From assembly GCF_003056345.1 (NCBI RefSeq), contig NZ_PYWB01000011.1, forward strand, positions 49,844 through 113,843: DNA of 64,000 nt, given 5' to 3'. This document shows, one piece after another, positions 48,922-57,417 of this stretch. A model generated the notes under the pieces. That model had not been told where the DNA came from. It did not search any database and worked only from the letters and a program-made list of their open reading frames with translations. The position numbers and the translations under genes were made by a program. This DNA comes from Devosia submarina. GTDB taxonomy: Bacteria; Pseudomonadota; Alphaproteobacteria; Rhizobiales; Devosiaceae. The stretch's first letter is position 1, and each line of letters begins with the position of its first letter.

Positions 48922-49995
48922 CTAGGCCACCATCTTCGGCACCGGCCCGACATAAACCGATTTCGGCCGGATCAATCGCCCCGTCAGCACCTGTTCCCGG
49001 GCATGCGCCATCCATCCACCCATGCGTCCCATGGCGAAAACACAGGTGAACGCCATTCGCGGAAAGCCCAGCGCCTCCAACAGCAGGGCGGTATAGAACT
49101 CCACATTGGTGTCCAGCGGCCGGTCAGGCTTCTTGCGTCTCAGGGCCTCCAGCGCCGCCGCCTCTGTGGCCTCGGCCACAGCCAGTCGCACCGGATTGAT
49201 TGCCCGCGCGGCGCCCAGCATCCGCACCGCACCTTTGAGCGCATCCGCCCGCGGGTCACGAACCCGATAGATCCGATGCCCGAAACCCATCAGCCGTTCC
49301 CCACGCGCCAGTGCCTCCTCGACCCACACCCCGGCATTGGTCGGTGTCCCCACCGCATCCAGCATGTCAAGGACTGGTCCAGGCGCCCCGCCATGCAGCG
49401 GACCCTTGAGCGCACTCAGCGCTGCCAGAGCCGACGAGGTAAGTCCCGCGCCTGTGGACGCCACAACCCGCGCCGCAAAGGTTGATGCATTAAGCCCATG
49501 ATCAGCCACCGTCACAAGATAGCGGTCCAAAGCTGCCGCTTGGACTTGGCTATGCACCTTGCCCGTGCACATGCGCAGGATATCGGTGGCATGCGGTAGC
49601 GCTGCGTCAGGGGCGAGCGGCTGGTGTCCTGCCTTGAGGCGGAGCAGGGCAGGGGTGAACACGGCTGGCCCCGCAACCAGCGCCAGCGCTGTCTCGGCAC
49701 TATCCCCATCAGGCAGGCGCGCCAGCATAAGGCGCATGGCCTCCGTTGGTGAAAGCTCAAGCAGGGCAGGGTCGCTCCGGATCTGCTCGAATACGCGTAT
49801 CCGCGCCGCGCCCAGAGATGCCGCCAAGTTCTCCACCGGCAAGAAGCCTTCCCAAAGCAGTTCCAGCACATCCTCGAAGCGTCTTGCCAGCAGATCGTCA
49901 AGCGATACGCCGCGCACGATCAACGTGCCACGCGCACCATCCACATCCGACAGCACGGTTTGCGCCGCGATGACGTCTTCCAGTCCATTGCTCAT
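48922..49995 (-). CDS. Citrate/2-methylcitrate synthase family protein
   Basis: A 357-residue citrate synthase homologue. Active-site residues by family alignment: His166 (DHGLNAST), His201 (GPLHGGAPG), His240 and Arg249 (GFGHRIYRVRDPR) and Asp295 (PLDTNVEFY). It is shorter than the usual type II enzyme (about 430) because the N-terminal regulatory domain is missing, as in 2-methylcitrate-synthase-like proteins. ATG 49995 follows GAGGAG. It is divergent from an HTH-bearing paralogue. Confidence 0.85.
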   Translation of the reverse strand: MSNGLEDVIAAQTVLSDVDGARGTLIVRGVSLDDLLARRFEDVLELLWEGFLPVENLAASLGAARIRVFEQIRSDPALLELSPTEAMRLMLARLPDGDSAETALALVAGPAVFTPALLRLKAGHQPLAPDAALPHATDILRMCTGKVHSQVQAAALDRYLVTVADHGLNASTFAARVVASTGAGLTSSALAALSALKGPLHGGAPGPVLDMLDAVGTPTNAGVWVEEALARGERLMGFGHRIYRVRDPRADALKGAVRMLGAARAINPVRLAVAEATEAAALEALRRKKPDRPLDTNVEFYTALLLEALGFPRMAFTCVFAMGRMGGWMAHAREQVLTGRLIRPKSVYVGPVPKMVA

Positions 49996-50040
49996 GTTGA
50001 TCTCCTCAAAGCCACATTGCACCAAGCATTGCGCCGGCAT

Positions 50041-50075
50041 ACATTGACGTCAATCTTGACCAAATGGATCAATGT
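50041..50075. promoter_or_regulatory. Candidate operator between the two citrate synthase genes
   Basis: The 68-base gap between the divergent genes contains the perfect palindrome ATTGACGTCAAT (50043-50054), a further TTGAC copy (50056-50060) and an outer inverted repeat ACATTGA/TCAATGT (50041-50047 with 50069-50075) reaching into the first codons of the plus-strand gene. This could be bound by the DNA-binding domain of that gene's product. Symmetry is seen; binding is inferred. Confidence 0.5.
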
Positions 50076-51200
50076 CTGATGGCTGATTGGCTCTCCGCTG
50101 CCGATGCGCTGGCCCTGCTCGGCACGCGGCCGCAGACGCTTTATGCCAATGTGAGCCGCGGGCGGATCAAGGCGAAGCCCGATCCCAAGGACCCGCGCCG
50201 GAGCCTCTACCGCGGCGATGATGTGCGCCGGCTTGCCCAGCGCGCGCCTGGCAGGCGCAAGCAGGAAACCGTCGCAGCCGAGACGATCCGGTGGGGCGAA
50301 CCGGTGATGCAGACCGCGATCTCCACCATTGCCGATGGCACGCTGCTCTACCGCGGTGAGAATGCTGCGGGTCTGGCTGTGTGGGCCGCGCTCGAAGACG
50401 TCGCCGGGCTCTTGTGGGAGACCGACCCGATCAAGCTGCCCAGGAGCAAGGCGGGCGGCAACGATATTGCAGACGCTCTCAGCCTCCTTGCGGGCAGGGC
50501 AGCCAGCGACGCGCCTAGCATCGGGCGCTCGGCTCAGGTGCTCAAACGCGAGGCCGCCGCCGTGCTCGCCGACATTGCCGCCGCCCTTGCCGGTACCTCA
50601 ATGGTAGCCGATCCGTTACACGTCCGGCTTGCCGCGACCTGGCGACGGCGTCAAGCGGCCGACCTCATCAGGCGCGCGCTGGTGCTCCTGGCCGATCACG
50701 AACTTAATGCCTCCACCTTTGCCGCGCGGGTCACTGCCTCCACTGGCGCATCGCTTGCCGCATCATGCTTGTCCGGGCTCGCCACGCTCACTGGACCGCT
50801 GCATGGCAGTGCCGCCGGCGCCGTGCTTATTTTGGCCGATGATGCAAAACGCAACGGCGCCGAGGCGGCGATCAACGCACGGCTCGCGCAAGGGCTCACT
50901 GTCCCGTCCTTCGGCCATCCGCTTTATCCCAGTGGCGATATGCGCGCGCAGCATTTGATCAGCCACATGGTTCTCCCGCCACTCTTGCGTGATCTGGCCG
51001 CAATCGGCGAAGACATCACCGGCGAGCGCCCCAATGTGGACTTTGCCTTGGCCGCCCTGACATTCGCCCACGATCTTCCTCGCGAGGCGCCCCTGATCAT
51101 CTTTGCCCTGGCGCGTAGCGTTGGCTGGCTCGCCCATGCGCTGGAACAGGTCAGTGGCGGCGAACTGATCCGCCCGCGCGCCCGCTATGTCGGCGCCTAG
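50064..51200 (+). CDS. Citrate synthase homologue with N-terminal DNA-binding domain
   Basis: A 378-residue fusion. Residues 8-65 look like a MerR/excisionase-type winged HTH (LSAADALALLGTRPQTLYANVSRG, then KPDPKDPRRSLYRGDDVRRL). Residues 75-378 are a citrate synthase core with His212 (DHELNAST), His247 (GPLHGSAAG), His285 (FGHPLYP), Arg294 and Asp326 (NVDFAL) placed as in the family. It could be an enzyme that regulates transcription or a regulator that senses oxaloacetate or acyl-CoA. M6 at 50079 is an alternative start. It is divergent from the simple citrate synthase homologue. Confidence 0.82.
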   Translation: MDQCLMADWLSAADALALLGTRPQTLYANVSRGRIKAKPDPKDPRRSLYRGDDVRRLAQRAPGRRKQETVAAETIRWGEPVMQTAISTIADGTLLYRGENAAGLAVWAALEDVAGLLWETDPIKLPRSKAGGNDIADALSLLAGRAASDAPSIGRSAQVLKREAAAVLADIAAALAGTSMVADPLHVRLAATWRRRQAADLIRRALVLLADHELNASTFAARVTASTGASLAASCLSGLATLTGPLHGSAAGAVLILADDAKRNGAEAAINARLAQGLTVPSFGHPLYPSGDMRAQHLISHMVLPPLLRDLAAIGEDITGERPNVDFALAALTFAHDLPREAPLIIFALARSVGWLAHALEQVSGGELIRPRARYVGA

Positions 51201-51385
51201 AGCTGTGCGGCAATAGGGGATGTGTCCATCACCCATCACTCTATTATGCGTCCGGCCATTCACCGAAAGGCGATATGCCCTGGCTCGGCCGCAACTCATG
51301 TTCGCAAGGCACAGAGATGTTTCCGGCCCCTTCGCATATCTCCTGTGCGATCCGGCAAGAAGTGTCACATTTCCGCAAGGTCCGA
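51201..51385. other. Spacer upstream of lon
   Basis: About 185 bases after the HTH-citrate synthase gene with no supported gene. Short open frames here have atypical codon use and no ribosome sites. Confidence 0.45.
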
Positions 51386-51415
51386 CTTGCGGGACGGGCG
51401 TGGAACCCTATTTAT
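51386..51415 (+). promoter_or_regulatory. Candidate heat-shock (RpoH) promoter of lon
   Basis: CTTG (51386-51389) and CCTATTTAT (from 51407) are separated by 17 bases, close to the alphaproteobacterial RpoH pattern CTTG-N17/18-CYTAT. It lies about 90 bases before the lon start. lon belongs to the RpoH regulon in many proteobacteria. The assignment rests on one motif match. Confidence 0.55.
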
Positions 51416-51505
51416 TAACCGGAATCAGCACAGCCTCGATGCTGGAGCTGTCTACTACGGGCGCGCACCGGTCCTTCCTCCCGCGCGCCTTGGAAAGGAT
51501 ACGAG

Positions 51506-53938
51506 ATGACGGACGTAAATCCCACGGGCGGTGAAGCAAGCCGGGATCGCGTTTACCCGGTTCTCCCCCTGCGCGACATCGTTGTTTTCCCCGGCATGAT
51601 TGTGCCGCTGTTTGTCGGCCGTGAGAAATCGGTCAAGGCGCTTGAAGAGGTCATGCGCGACGACAAGCACATCCTGGTGGTGACCCAGAAGAATGCCCAG
51701 GACGATGATCCAGCTCCCGATCAGATTTATGACACGGGCACGATCGCGACTGTCCTGCAGCTGCTCAAGCTGCCCGACGGCACCGTAAAGGTGCTGGTCG
51801 AGGGGCTGAGCCGCGCTACGATCGATCGCTATCTGCAGACCGTGGATTATTTCGAGGCGGAAGCCTCAGTCCTGCCTGAGCCGCAGGAAGACGCGACCGA
51901 AATCGAGGCGCTGGCCCGTTCGGCCACGACCGAGTTCGAGAGCTATGTGAAGCTCAACAAGAAAATTTCGGCCGAAGTTGTCGCTGCCGTTGGGCAGATC
52001 GAGAACCATTCCAAGCTCGCCGACACCATTGCCAGCCATCTGGTTATCAAGATCAACGAAAAGGAAGATCTGCTGTCGACCCTCTCGGTCGCCGAGCGCT
52101 TCCAGAAGATCCTGGGGCTGATGGAAGGCGAGATTGGCGTTCTGCAGGTGGAAAAGCGCATCCGTTCCCGCGTCAAGCGGCAGATGGAGAAGACGCAGCG
52201 CGAATACTACCTCAACGAGCAGATGAAGGCGATCCAGAAGGAGCTGGGCGACGGCGAAGAAGGCACCAACGAGATCGCAGAACTCGAGGAGCGCATCGCC
52301 AAGACCAAGCTCTCCAAGGAAGCCCGCGCCAAGGCCGAGGCGGAGCTCAAGAAGCTCAAGACCATGAGCCCAATGTCGGCCGAAGCAACTGTCGTGCGCA
52401 ACTATCTCGACACGCTCCTTGGCCTGCCGTGGGGCAAGAAGAGCAAGGTCAAGCGCGACCTCGTTCTGGCCGAGAAGGTGCTGGACGAAGACCATTACGG
52501 TCTCGAAAAGGTCAAGGAGCGCATCCTTGAGTACCTGGCCGTGCAGGGCCGCACCGGCACCCTCAAGGGACCGATCCTGTGCCTTGTTGGTCCTCCGGGC
52601 GTGGGCAAGACCTCGCTAGGCCGGTCCATTGCCAAGGCGACGGGCCGTGAGTTCGTGCGCATGGCGCTGGGCGGCGTTCGGGACGAGGCCGAAATCCGTG
52701 GCCACCGCCGCACCTATATCGGCTCCATGCCCGGCAAGGTGATCCAGTCGCTCAAGAAGGTCGGCAAGTCCAACCCGCTCTTCCTGCTCGACGAGATCGA
52801 CAAGATGGGTCAGGACTTCCGTGGCGATCCGTCTTCGGCGCTGCTGGAAGTGCTCGATCCGGAACAGAACCACACCTTTGCCGATCACTACCTTGAGGTC
52901 GACTACGACCTTTCGGACGTGATGTTCGTGACGACGTCGAACACGCTCAACATCCCGGGCCCGCTGATGGACCGCATGGAGATCATTCGCCTCTCGGGCT
53001 ACACCGAGCAGGAGAAGCATGCGATCGCCAAGCAGCACCTGATCCCCGAATCCCTCAAGGAGAACGGGCTAGCCCATGGCGAGTTCGAACTATCGGACGA
53101 GATGCTGACCGCCTTGATCCAGCGCTACACCCGTGAAGCGGGCGTGCGTAACCTCAAGCGCGAAATCAGCAAGCTGATGCGCAAGGCCGTGGCCGAGATC
53201 GTCAAGACCAAGGTCAAGAAGATCGTCATCGACGAGGAAAAGCTCACGCAATATCTCGGCGCGGACATCTACAAGCATGGCGAGATCGAAGCCGAGTCCC
53301 AGGTGGGCCTCGTTACAGGTCTGGCCTGGACCTCGGTAGGCGGCGAGCTGTTGACCATTGAAGGTGTGATGACACCGGGCAAGGGTCGCATGACCGTTAC
53401 CGGCAACATCAAGGAAGTGATGAAAGAATCGCTGACGGCTGCTGCGGCCTATGTCCGCTCCCGCTCGATCGATTTCGGCATCAAGCCGCCCATGTTCGAC
53501 ACGCGCGACATCCACGTCCACCTGCCTGAAGGGGCAACCCCCAAGGACGGTCCGTCGGCTGGCATTGGCCTGGCGACTGCCATCGTCTCGGTGATGACCG
53601 GCATCGCTGTCCGCAACGATGTCGCCATGACCGGCGAGATCACGCTGCGGGGCAGGGTGCTGCCCATCGGCGGCCTCAAGGAGAAGCTCCTTGCGGCACT
53701 GCGCGGCGGCATCAAGACCGTGCTGATCCCTGAAGAGAATGTGCGCGATCTTGCCGAGATCCCGGACATCGTCAAGGAAGGCATGGAAATCGTTCCCGTG
53801 TCCCGCATGGACCAGGTCATCGAGCGCGCCCTTGTAAGCCGCCCCGAGCCCATCGAGTGGAACTTCGACGAAACCACCCCTGCGGTTTCGACCACGGTGG
53901 AAACCTCCGACGAAGCCACCACCGGCTTGCCGCACTAG
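51506..53938 (+). CDS. lon: ATP-dependent protease La
   Basis: Lon (810 residues) is a cytosolic AAA+ serine protease; in alphaproteobacteria it degrades CcrM, DnaA and misfolded proteins. It has an N-terminal substrate domain ([14 protein letters not shown]), then coiled coil, Walker [10 protein letters not shown], Walker [11 protein letters not shown], and the Ser-Lys dyad in [13 protein letters not shown] and [14 protein letters not shown]. It starts at ATG 51506 after GGAAAGGATACGAG. Confidence 0.97.
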   Translation: MTDVNPTGGEASRDRVYPVLPLRDIVVFPGMIVPLFVGREKSVKALEEVMRDDKHILVVTQKNAQDDDPAPDQIYDTGTIATVLQLLKLPDGTVKVLVEGLSRATIDRYLQTVDYFEAEASVLPEPQEDATEIEALARSATTEFESYVKLNKKISAEVVAAVGQIENHSKLADTIASHLVIKINEKEDLLSTLSVAERFQKILGLMEGEIGVLQVEKRIRSRVKRQMEKTQREYYLNEQMKAIQKELGDGEEGTNEIAELEERIAKTKLSKEARAKAEAELKKLKTMSPMSAEATVVRNYLDTLLGLPWGKKSKVKRDLVLAEKVLDEDHYGLEKVKERILEYLAVQGRTGTLKGPILCLVGPPGVGKTSLGRSIAKATGREFVRMALGGVRDEAEIRGHRRTYIGSMPGKVIQSLKKVGKSNPLFLLDEIDKMGQDFRGDPSSALLEVLDPEQNHTFADHYLEVDYDLSDVMFVTTSNTLNIPGPLMDRMEIIRLSGYTEQEKHAIAKQHLIPESLKENGLAHGEFELSDEMLTALIQRYTREAGVRNLKREISKLMRKAVAEIVKTKVKKIVIDEEKLTQYLGADIYKHGEIEAESQVGLVTGLAWTSVGGELLTIEGVMTPGKGRMTVTGNIKEVMKESLTAAAAYVRSRSIDFGIKPPMFDTRDIHVHLPEGATPKDGPSAGIGLATAIVSVMTGIAVRNDVAMTGEITLRGRVLPIGGLKEKLLAALRGGIKTVLIPEENVRDLAEIPDIVKEGMEIVPVSRMDQVIERALVSRPEPIEWNFDETTPAVSTTVETSDEATTGLPH

Positions 53939-53957
53939 GCGGTTGTTTATTGAACTG

Positions 53958-53990
53958 AAAACGGCGGCCCTAGGGCCGCCGTTTTTGTTT
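53958..53990 (+). terminator. Intrinsic terminator after lon
   Basis: AAAACGGCGGCCC pairs with GGGCCGCCGTTTTT around TA, followed by GTTTG. Confidence 0.88.
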
Positions 53991-54045
53991 GTCGACGGCA
54001 CTCACGGGCTGCATCACTCCGTGCCGCTGCGGCACAGAACTCCCA

Positions 54046-54138
54046 GTCGACACCCTCCCCCTCGCGGGGAGGGATCAAGGGTGGGGGGCGACTAGCCCCG
54101 ACATTATGGCTTGGGCACCCCACTCAATCTTCCCTCCA
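54046..54138. repeat. Dispersed repeat, family C copy 1
   Basis: Opens GTCGACACCCTCCCCCT, then GGGGAGGGATCAAGGGTGG and, after a spacer, CACCCCACTCAATCTTCC. The same series occurs at 54413-54505 with small changes. The arms are mutually complementary in part, so it can fold. Confidence 0.7.
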
Positions 54139-54186
54139 ACGAGGAGCGGAAAACTGCACCACCGAAATAGAGCCCAATAACAAAGC

Positions 54187-54225
54187 AGACCTCATGGTGA
54201 GCCTGTCGAACCACGTGGTCGTGGC
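54187..54225. repeat. Family A half-element (copy at 54187)
   Basis: Matches 40517-40555 with few changes: CTCATGGTGAGCCTGTCGAA followed by CCACGTGGTCGTGGC. Confidence 0.75.
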
Positions 54226-54269
54226 AGAATGAAGGATTGATGTCCCGTCGAGCGACATGGCTCCACACC

Positions 54270-54359
54270 CCAGATCGTCATCCTCGGGCTTGACCCGAGG
54301 AACCTGCACTTCCACTGCGCTGGGAAAGTATAGAGCCTTCGGGTCAGACCCGAGGGTGA
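54270..54359. repeat. Family B repeat, copy 2
   Basis: Matches 28991-29081 along its length. It holds two palindromes, CCTCGGGCTTGACCCGAGG (54282-54300) and TCGGGTCAGACCCGA (54339-54353). Confidence 0.75.
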
Positions 54360-54374
54360 CGCCGGTGCATGAGT

Positions 54375-54403
54375 AGACCTCATGGTGAGCTTGTCGACCC
54401 ACA
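54375..54403. repeat. Family A half-element (copy at 54375)
   Basis: AGACCTCATGGTGAGCTTGT (54375-54394), then CGACCCACAG, breaking off where family C copy 2 begins. The truncation suggests insertion or recombination between repeats. Confidence 0.7.
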
Positions 54404-54412
54404 GAACCCTCG

Positions 54413-54505
54413 GTCGACACCTCCCCCTTCCGAGGGGAGGATCAAGGTGGCGGTACTTCCCTCAAGCACCAGCCACGGCACCCCCACCCAACCTCCCCCT
54501 CAAGG
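54413..54505. repeat. Family C repeat, copy 2
   Basis: GTCGACACCTCCCCCTT, GGGGAGGATCAAGGTGG and CACCCCCACCCAACCTCC follow in the same order as in 54046-54138. Confidence 0.7.
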
Positions 54506-54556
54506 GGGAGCAACTCGGTTCTCACACAAGGAAGCGCCCTAAACCAATCCCCTAGT

Positions 54557-54603
54557 AGACCTCATGGTGAGCTTGTCGAAACACGAGGTCGTGGCACAAC
54601 GCT
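54557..54603. repeat. Family A half-element (copy at 54557)
   Basis: The closest match to the left half of the complete palindrome at 40517-40563, sharing the arm and the GAGGTCGTGGC inner segment. It lies about 110 bases before the MFS transporter start. Confidence 0.75.
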
Positions 54604-54716
54604 CTCTCCGCCCCTGTCTGCTGCCAAGACTTGTCAGCGTCCTTGACTAGTGTTCACCAACACCTAGCTCAATCATCCATGCCCACACGGCCGCTGCGCC
54701 TGCAGGAAGCTCCATC

Positions 54717-55910
54717 ATGAACAAGCCGCTCGTTGTGATACTCGCCGCCGTCATGCTCGATGCGGTCGGCATAGGCCTTATCTTCCCCATTCTGCCCGCC
54801 CTGCTGCGAGACGTCGGGCACATCAGCGAGGTTGCAACCCTCTTAGGGCTCATGCTGGCGCTATATTCCGCCTGCCAGTTCCTGTTTTCGCCCATTCTCG
54901 GCGTCCTTAGCGACCGCTTCGGTCGCCGCCCGATCCTCTTGATCTCCCTGGCGGGCGCCGCGATTGACTACCTCATCATGGCCTTTGCGCCCTATCTTTG
55001 GATGCTGGTGCTCGGCCGGGCGATATCGGGCATCACCAGCGCCAACATGGCCGTGGCCACTGCCTACATCACCGACATCTCCAGCGAAGAAGAACGCGCC
55101 AAGCGCTTCGGCATGTTCCACGCCATGTTCGGCATAGGCTTCATCATCGGGCCGGTTCTGGGTGGCTTGCTGGGCGATATTTGGGTGAGGGCGCCTTTCA
55201 TCGCGGCAGCCTTGTTGAACGCGATCAACTTTGCCCTGGCCTTATTTGTGCTGCCCGAATCGCGGCCGGGCCAACGCGGCGCCAAGTTCGACCGGGACAC
55301 CCTCAACCCGTTCAAGCCCCTGGGGTGGGCGCTGACCTTTTCAGCGCTGATTCCCATGATGGCCATCTTCGTGATCATGAACTTCGTCGGCACCATGTAC
55401 GGCACGATCTGGGCCTTGTTCAGCGAAGACAGCTTTGGCTGGAGTGGAACCATGATCGGTCTTTCCTTGGGCGCCTTTGGTGTCTTCCACGCCGGCGCAC
55501 AGGCGTTCTTGACCGGGCCTGCTGTGGAGCGGCTGGGCGAGCGCTGGGCGCTGGTCGTCGGCATGGCCTGCGAGCTCACCGCCCTGCTGATCTTGGGCAT
55601 GGCAACGCAGGGTTGGATCCTTTTCGCCCTTGCGCCGCTGTTTGCCTTGGGTGGTATAGGTATGCCGGCGCTTCAGTCGCTCATGACGGCGCAGGTGGGG
55701 GCGGACAAGCAGGGGCAGCTGCAGGGTGTGCTTGCAAGCCTTGTCAGTCTTGCCGCTGTTTTTGGTCCGGTGTTCTTCAGCTTCAGTTATTTTGCCGTGC
55801 AAGGCACCTGGCCGGGTCTGATCTGGATCATTGGAGCCGCCATCTATCTCTTGGCGCTACCGCTCATACTGGGCATCAAGCGGCGTCCGGCGGCTGTTCC
55901 GGCGGGCTGA
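54717..55910 (+). CDS. TetA-like MFS exporter
   Basis: A 397-residue, 12-helix major facilitator of the DHA1 drug:H+ antiporter group. The loop 2-3 signature GVLSDRFGRRPILL and the antiporter motif GFIIGPVLGG in TM5 are present. It resembles class A/G tetracycline exporters, but no divergent tetR is present and the substrate is unproven; an intrinsic exporter is more likely than an acquired resistance gene. It sits between lon and HU behind a repeat-rich spacer, so it is probably an insertion into that conserved order. Confidence 0.82.
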   Translation: MNKPLVVILAAVMLDAVGIGLIFPILPALLRDVGHISEVATLLGLMLALYSACQFLFSPILGVLSDRFGRRPILLISLAGAAIDYLIMAFAPYLWMLVLGRAISGITSANMAVATAYITDISSEEERAKRFGMFHAMFGIGFIIGPVLGGLLGDIWVRAPFIAAALLNAINFALALFVLPESRPGQRGAKFDRDTLNPFKPLGWALTFSALIPMMAIFVIMNFVGTMYGTIWALFSEDSFGWSGTMIGLSLGAFGVFHAGAQAFLTGPAVERLGERWALVVGMACELTALLILGMATQGWILFALAPLFALGGIGMPALQSLMTAQVGADKQGQLQGVLASLVSLAAVFGPVFFSFSYFAVQGTWPGLIWIIGAAIYLLALPLILGIKRRPAAVPAG

Positions 55911-56120
55911 AAAGGGTCCTTGCATGTGCAGAAGCCCGGAAAACGGGCAAAAATGCGCTTTGCGGTCTTGCCGGGGGCCAGTTTCCGGTCCATTAACGGT
56001 TTTGCACCGCTCGGCCTCGTGAGAAGCCCGGAATTCCTTGCGTTTGGGCTAGAATCGACCAAGGGTTGCCGAGTTTTTTGGTTCGCCAGCGAGGGCGAGC
56101 AATCATTCTGAGGAAAAGCT

Positions 56121-56402
56121 ATGAACAAGAACGATCTGGTTGGCCTCGTCGCCGACAAAGCAACGATCACCAAGGCACAGGCCGCTGAAGCCGTCGATGC
56201 AGTGTTCGAGGCCATCACGGACGCGATGAAGGCTGGCGAAGAGGTTCGTCTGGTTGGCTTCGGCACGTTCGCCGTGTCCCAGCGCAAGGCATCCACCGGC
56301 CGCAATCCAGCGACCGGCGCCGAGATCCAGATCCCGGCTTCCAACCAGGCCAAGTTCAAGCCAGGCAAGGGCCTGAAGGACGCGATCAACCCCGCTTCCT
56401 GA
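56121..56402 (+). CDS. hup: DNA-binding protein HU
   Basis: HU (93 residues) is a dimeric nucleoid protein that bends DNA. MNKNDLVGLVADKA, GFGTFAVSQRKASTGRNPATG and the Pro-tipped arm (EIQIPAS) are present. The gene follows AGGAAAAGCT. A 210-base upstream spacer holds its own promoter region and a small GCCCG/CGGGC hairpin (55934-55948). Confidence 0.95.
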   Translation: MNKNDLVGLVADKATITKAQAAEAVDAVFEAITDAMKAGEEVRLVGFGTFAVSQRKASTGRNPATGAEIQIPASNQAKFKPGKGLKDAINPAS

Positions 56403-56421
56403 TTCATGCTTCCAAGCTGAC

Positions 56422-56456
56422 AAAGGTCCCGTGCGCTTTGCGCCGGGACCTTTTCA
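56422..56456 (+). terminator. Intrinsic terminator after hup
   Basis: AAAGGTCCCG pairs with CGGGACCTTT; inside, GCGC/GCGC extends the stem past one bulged T. TTTTCATTT follows. Confidence 0.87.
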
Positions 56457-56522
56457 TTTGGTGGTTGACGTGAGGGCAGGGTAGCCCTAATCAGGCACCA
56501 TTCGCAGGACCAAGTGTCCGGC

Positions 56523-56598
56523 GGGCGATTAGCTCAGTTGGTAGAGCGCCTCGTTTACACCGAGGATGTCGGCGGTTCGAGTCCGTCATCGCCCACCA
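56523..56598 (+). tRNA. tRNA-Val (anticodon TAC)
   Basis: A 76-base tRNA with encoded CCA. The acceptor GGGCGAT pairs with ATCGCCC. The anticodon stem CCTCG/CGAGG encloses TTTACAC, giving TAC (Val). D-loop AGCTCAGTTGGTAGAGC and T-loop GTTCGAGTC are normal. Confidence 0.96.
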
Positions 56599-56852
56599 AT
56601 TTCTCCTTTTCCATTCTCAAGGGTAGCAGTCTGCTAACCCAATCGCCTTCGTGCTACTCGGGCAGCGCGCACGTGCGAATTTAAGCTTGTGCATTAGCAT
56701 TCGCCGCTAATGGCAACTCCCGACATAGTTTTCCACAGCCGCGACGCGAAAAATCAAAAATCTCATCAAAGGGCCCTCAAGCTCGCTTGACTTGCACCCG
56801 GGTGGTCGGTAAACGGACACCACGTTGCGCGAACGACTTGTTCGCAAGCGCT

Positions 56853-56929
<77 letters not shown>

Positions 56930-57251
56930 CCCTTTCTCAGGGTTTGCGCATTTCTCTCCGTCAGAGCTTCAGCTTGTTGGTCCGACCGAGTTTAACCTCT
57001 TGAACTCGTTGTGTTCTTCGCTCAAAAGCTTCCTTGCCGACTGCTCGAACTGCTGCCGCGTTAACCGGCATGTAGATGTTTCGCAGCTTACGCTCGCGGG
57101 GGTAGCTGGGCAGCTTAGGTGTGATCGGCACGCCCGGTGCGTACCGCATGCTTGACTGCTGTCAGGCCCCTTCGGCATAGGCGATGAAAGAGGTCAGGCC
57201 TAAAGGCGGGCATTCAGGAAACGTCTGATATGCTTGCAACAGGCCCCATGT
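56930..57251. other. Spacer between tRNA-Asp and nnrS with a weak reading frame
   Basis: The only reading frame with some protein-like character is on the minus strand, 56961-57149 (62 residues, MRYAPGVPITPKLPSYPRE and a basic end RTNKLKL). It has no ribosome site and no recognised family. It could be a decayed fragment of an integrated element next to the tRNA, but this is unproven. Nothing else is seen here. Confidence 0.35.
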
Positions 57252-57265
57252 TTGATGCTGCGCAA
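57252..57265 (+). promoter_or_regulatory. NnrR/Fnr-type box upstream of nnrS
   Basis: TTGATGCTGCGCAA fits the TTG-N8-CAA binding pattern of NnrR and related Crp/Fnr regulators. It lies 152 bases before the nnrS start. An NnrR-type regulator gene is in this cluster (62006-62701). Confidence 0.55.
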
Positions 57266-57417
57266 GGAAGCGGCGTTCGCAAAGACCTAAAGCACTGAAA
57301 CTTTTTCGAAGCCGGTTGGATACATGGCTGGGGGCTATGGCGCGGAGCACTTCCTTGTTGTTCCGGTGCACAAATGTGCGTGGGATTCGAGTTCGGATCA
57401 AGCTCGGGAGTGCATAG

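Noticed and set aside
54046..54603. A CRISPR array in the repeat-rich spacer
   Set aside because: Repeats differ in type and spacing, are palindromic and belong to several dispersed families; no cas genes are nearby. No CRISPR array was seen in the window.
54717..55910. An acquired tetracycline-resistance gene
   Set aside because: The protein resembles TetA, but there is no tetR, transposon or insertion sequence; composition is like the host. Substrate left open.
57162..57401. A 79-codon minus-strand frame before nnrS
   Set aside because: No ribosome site, no family, and it overlaps the NnrR-type box.
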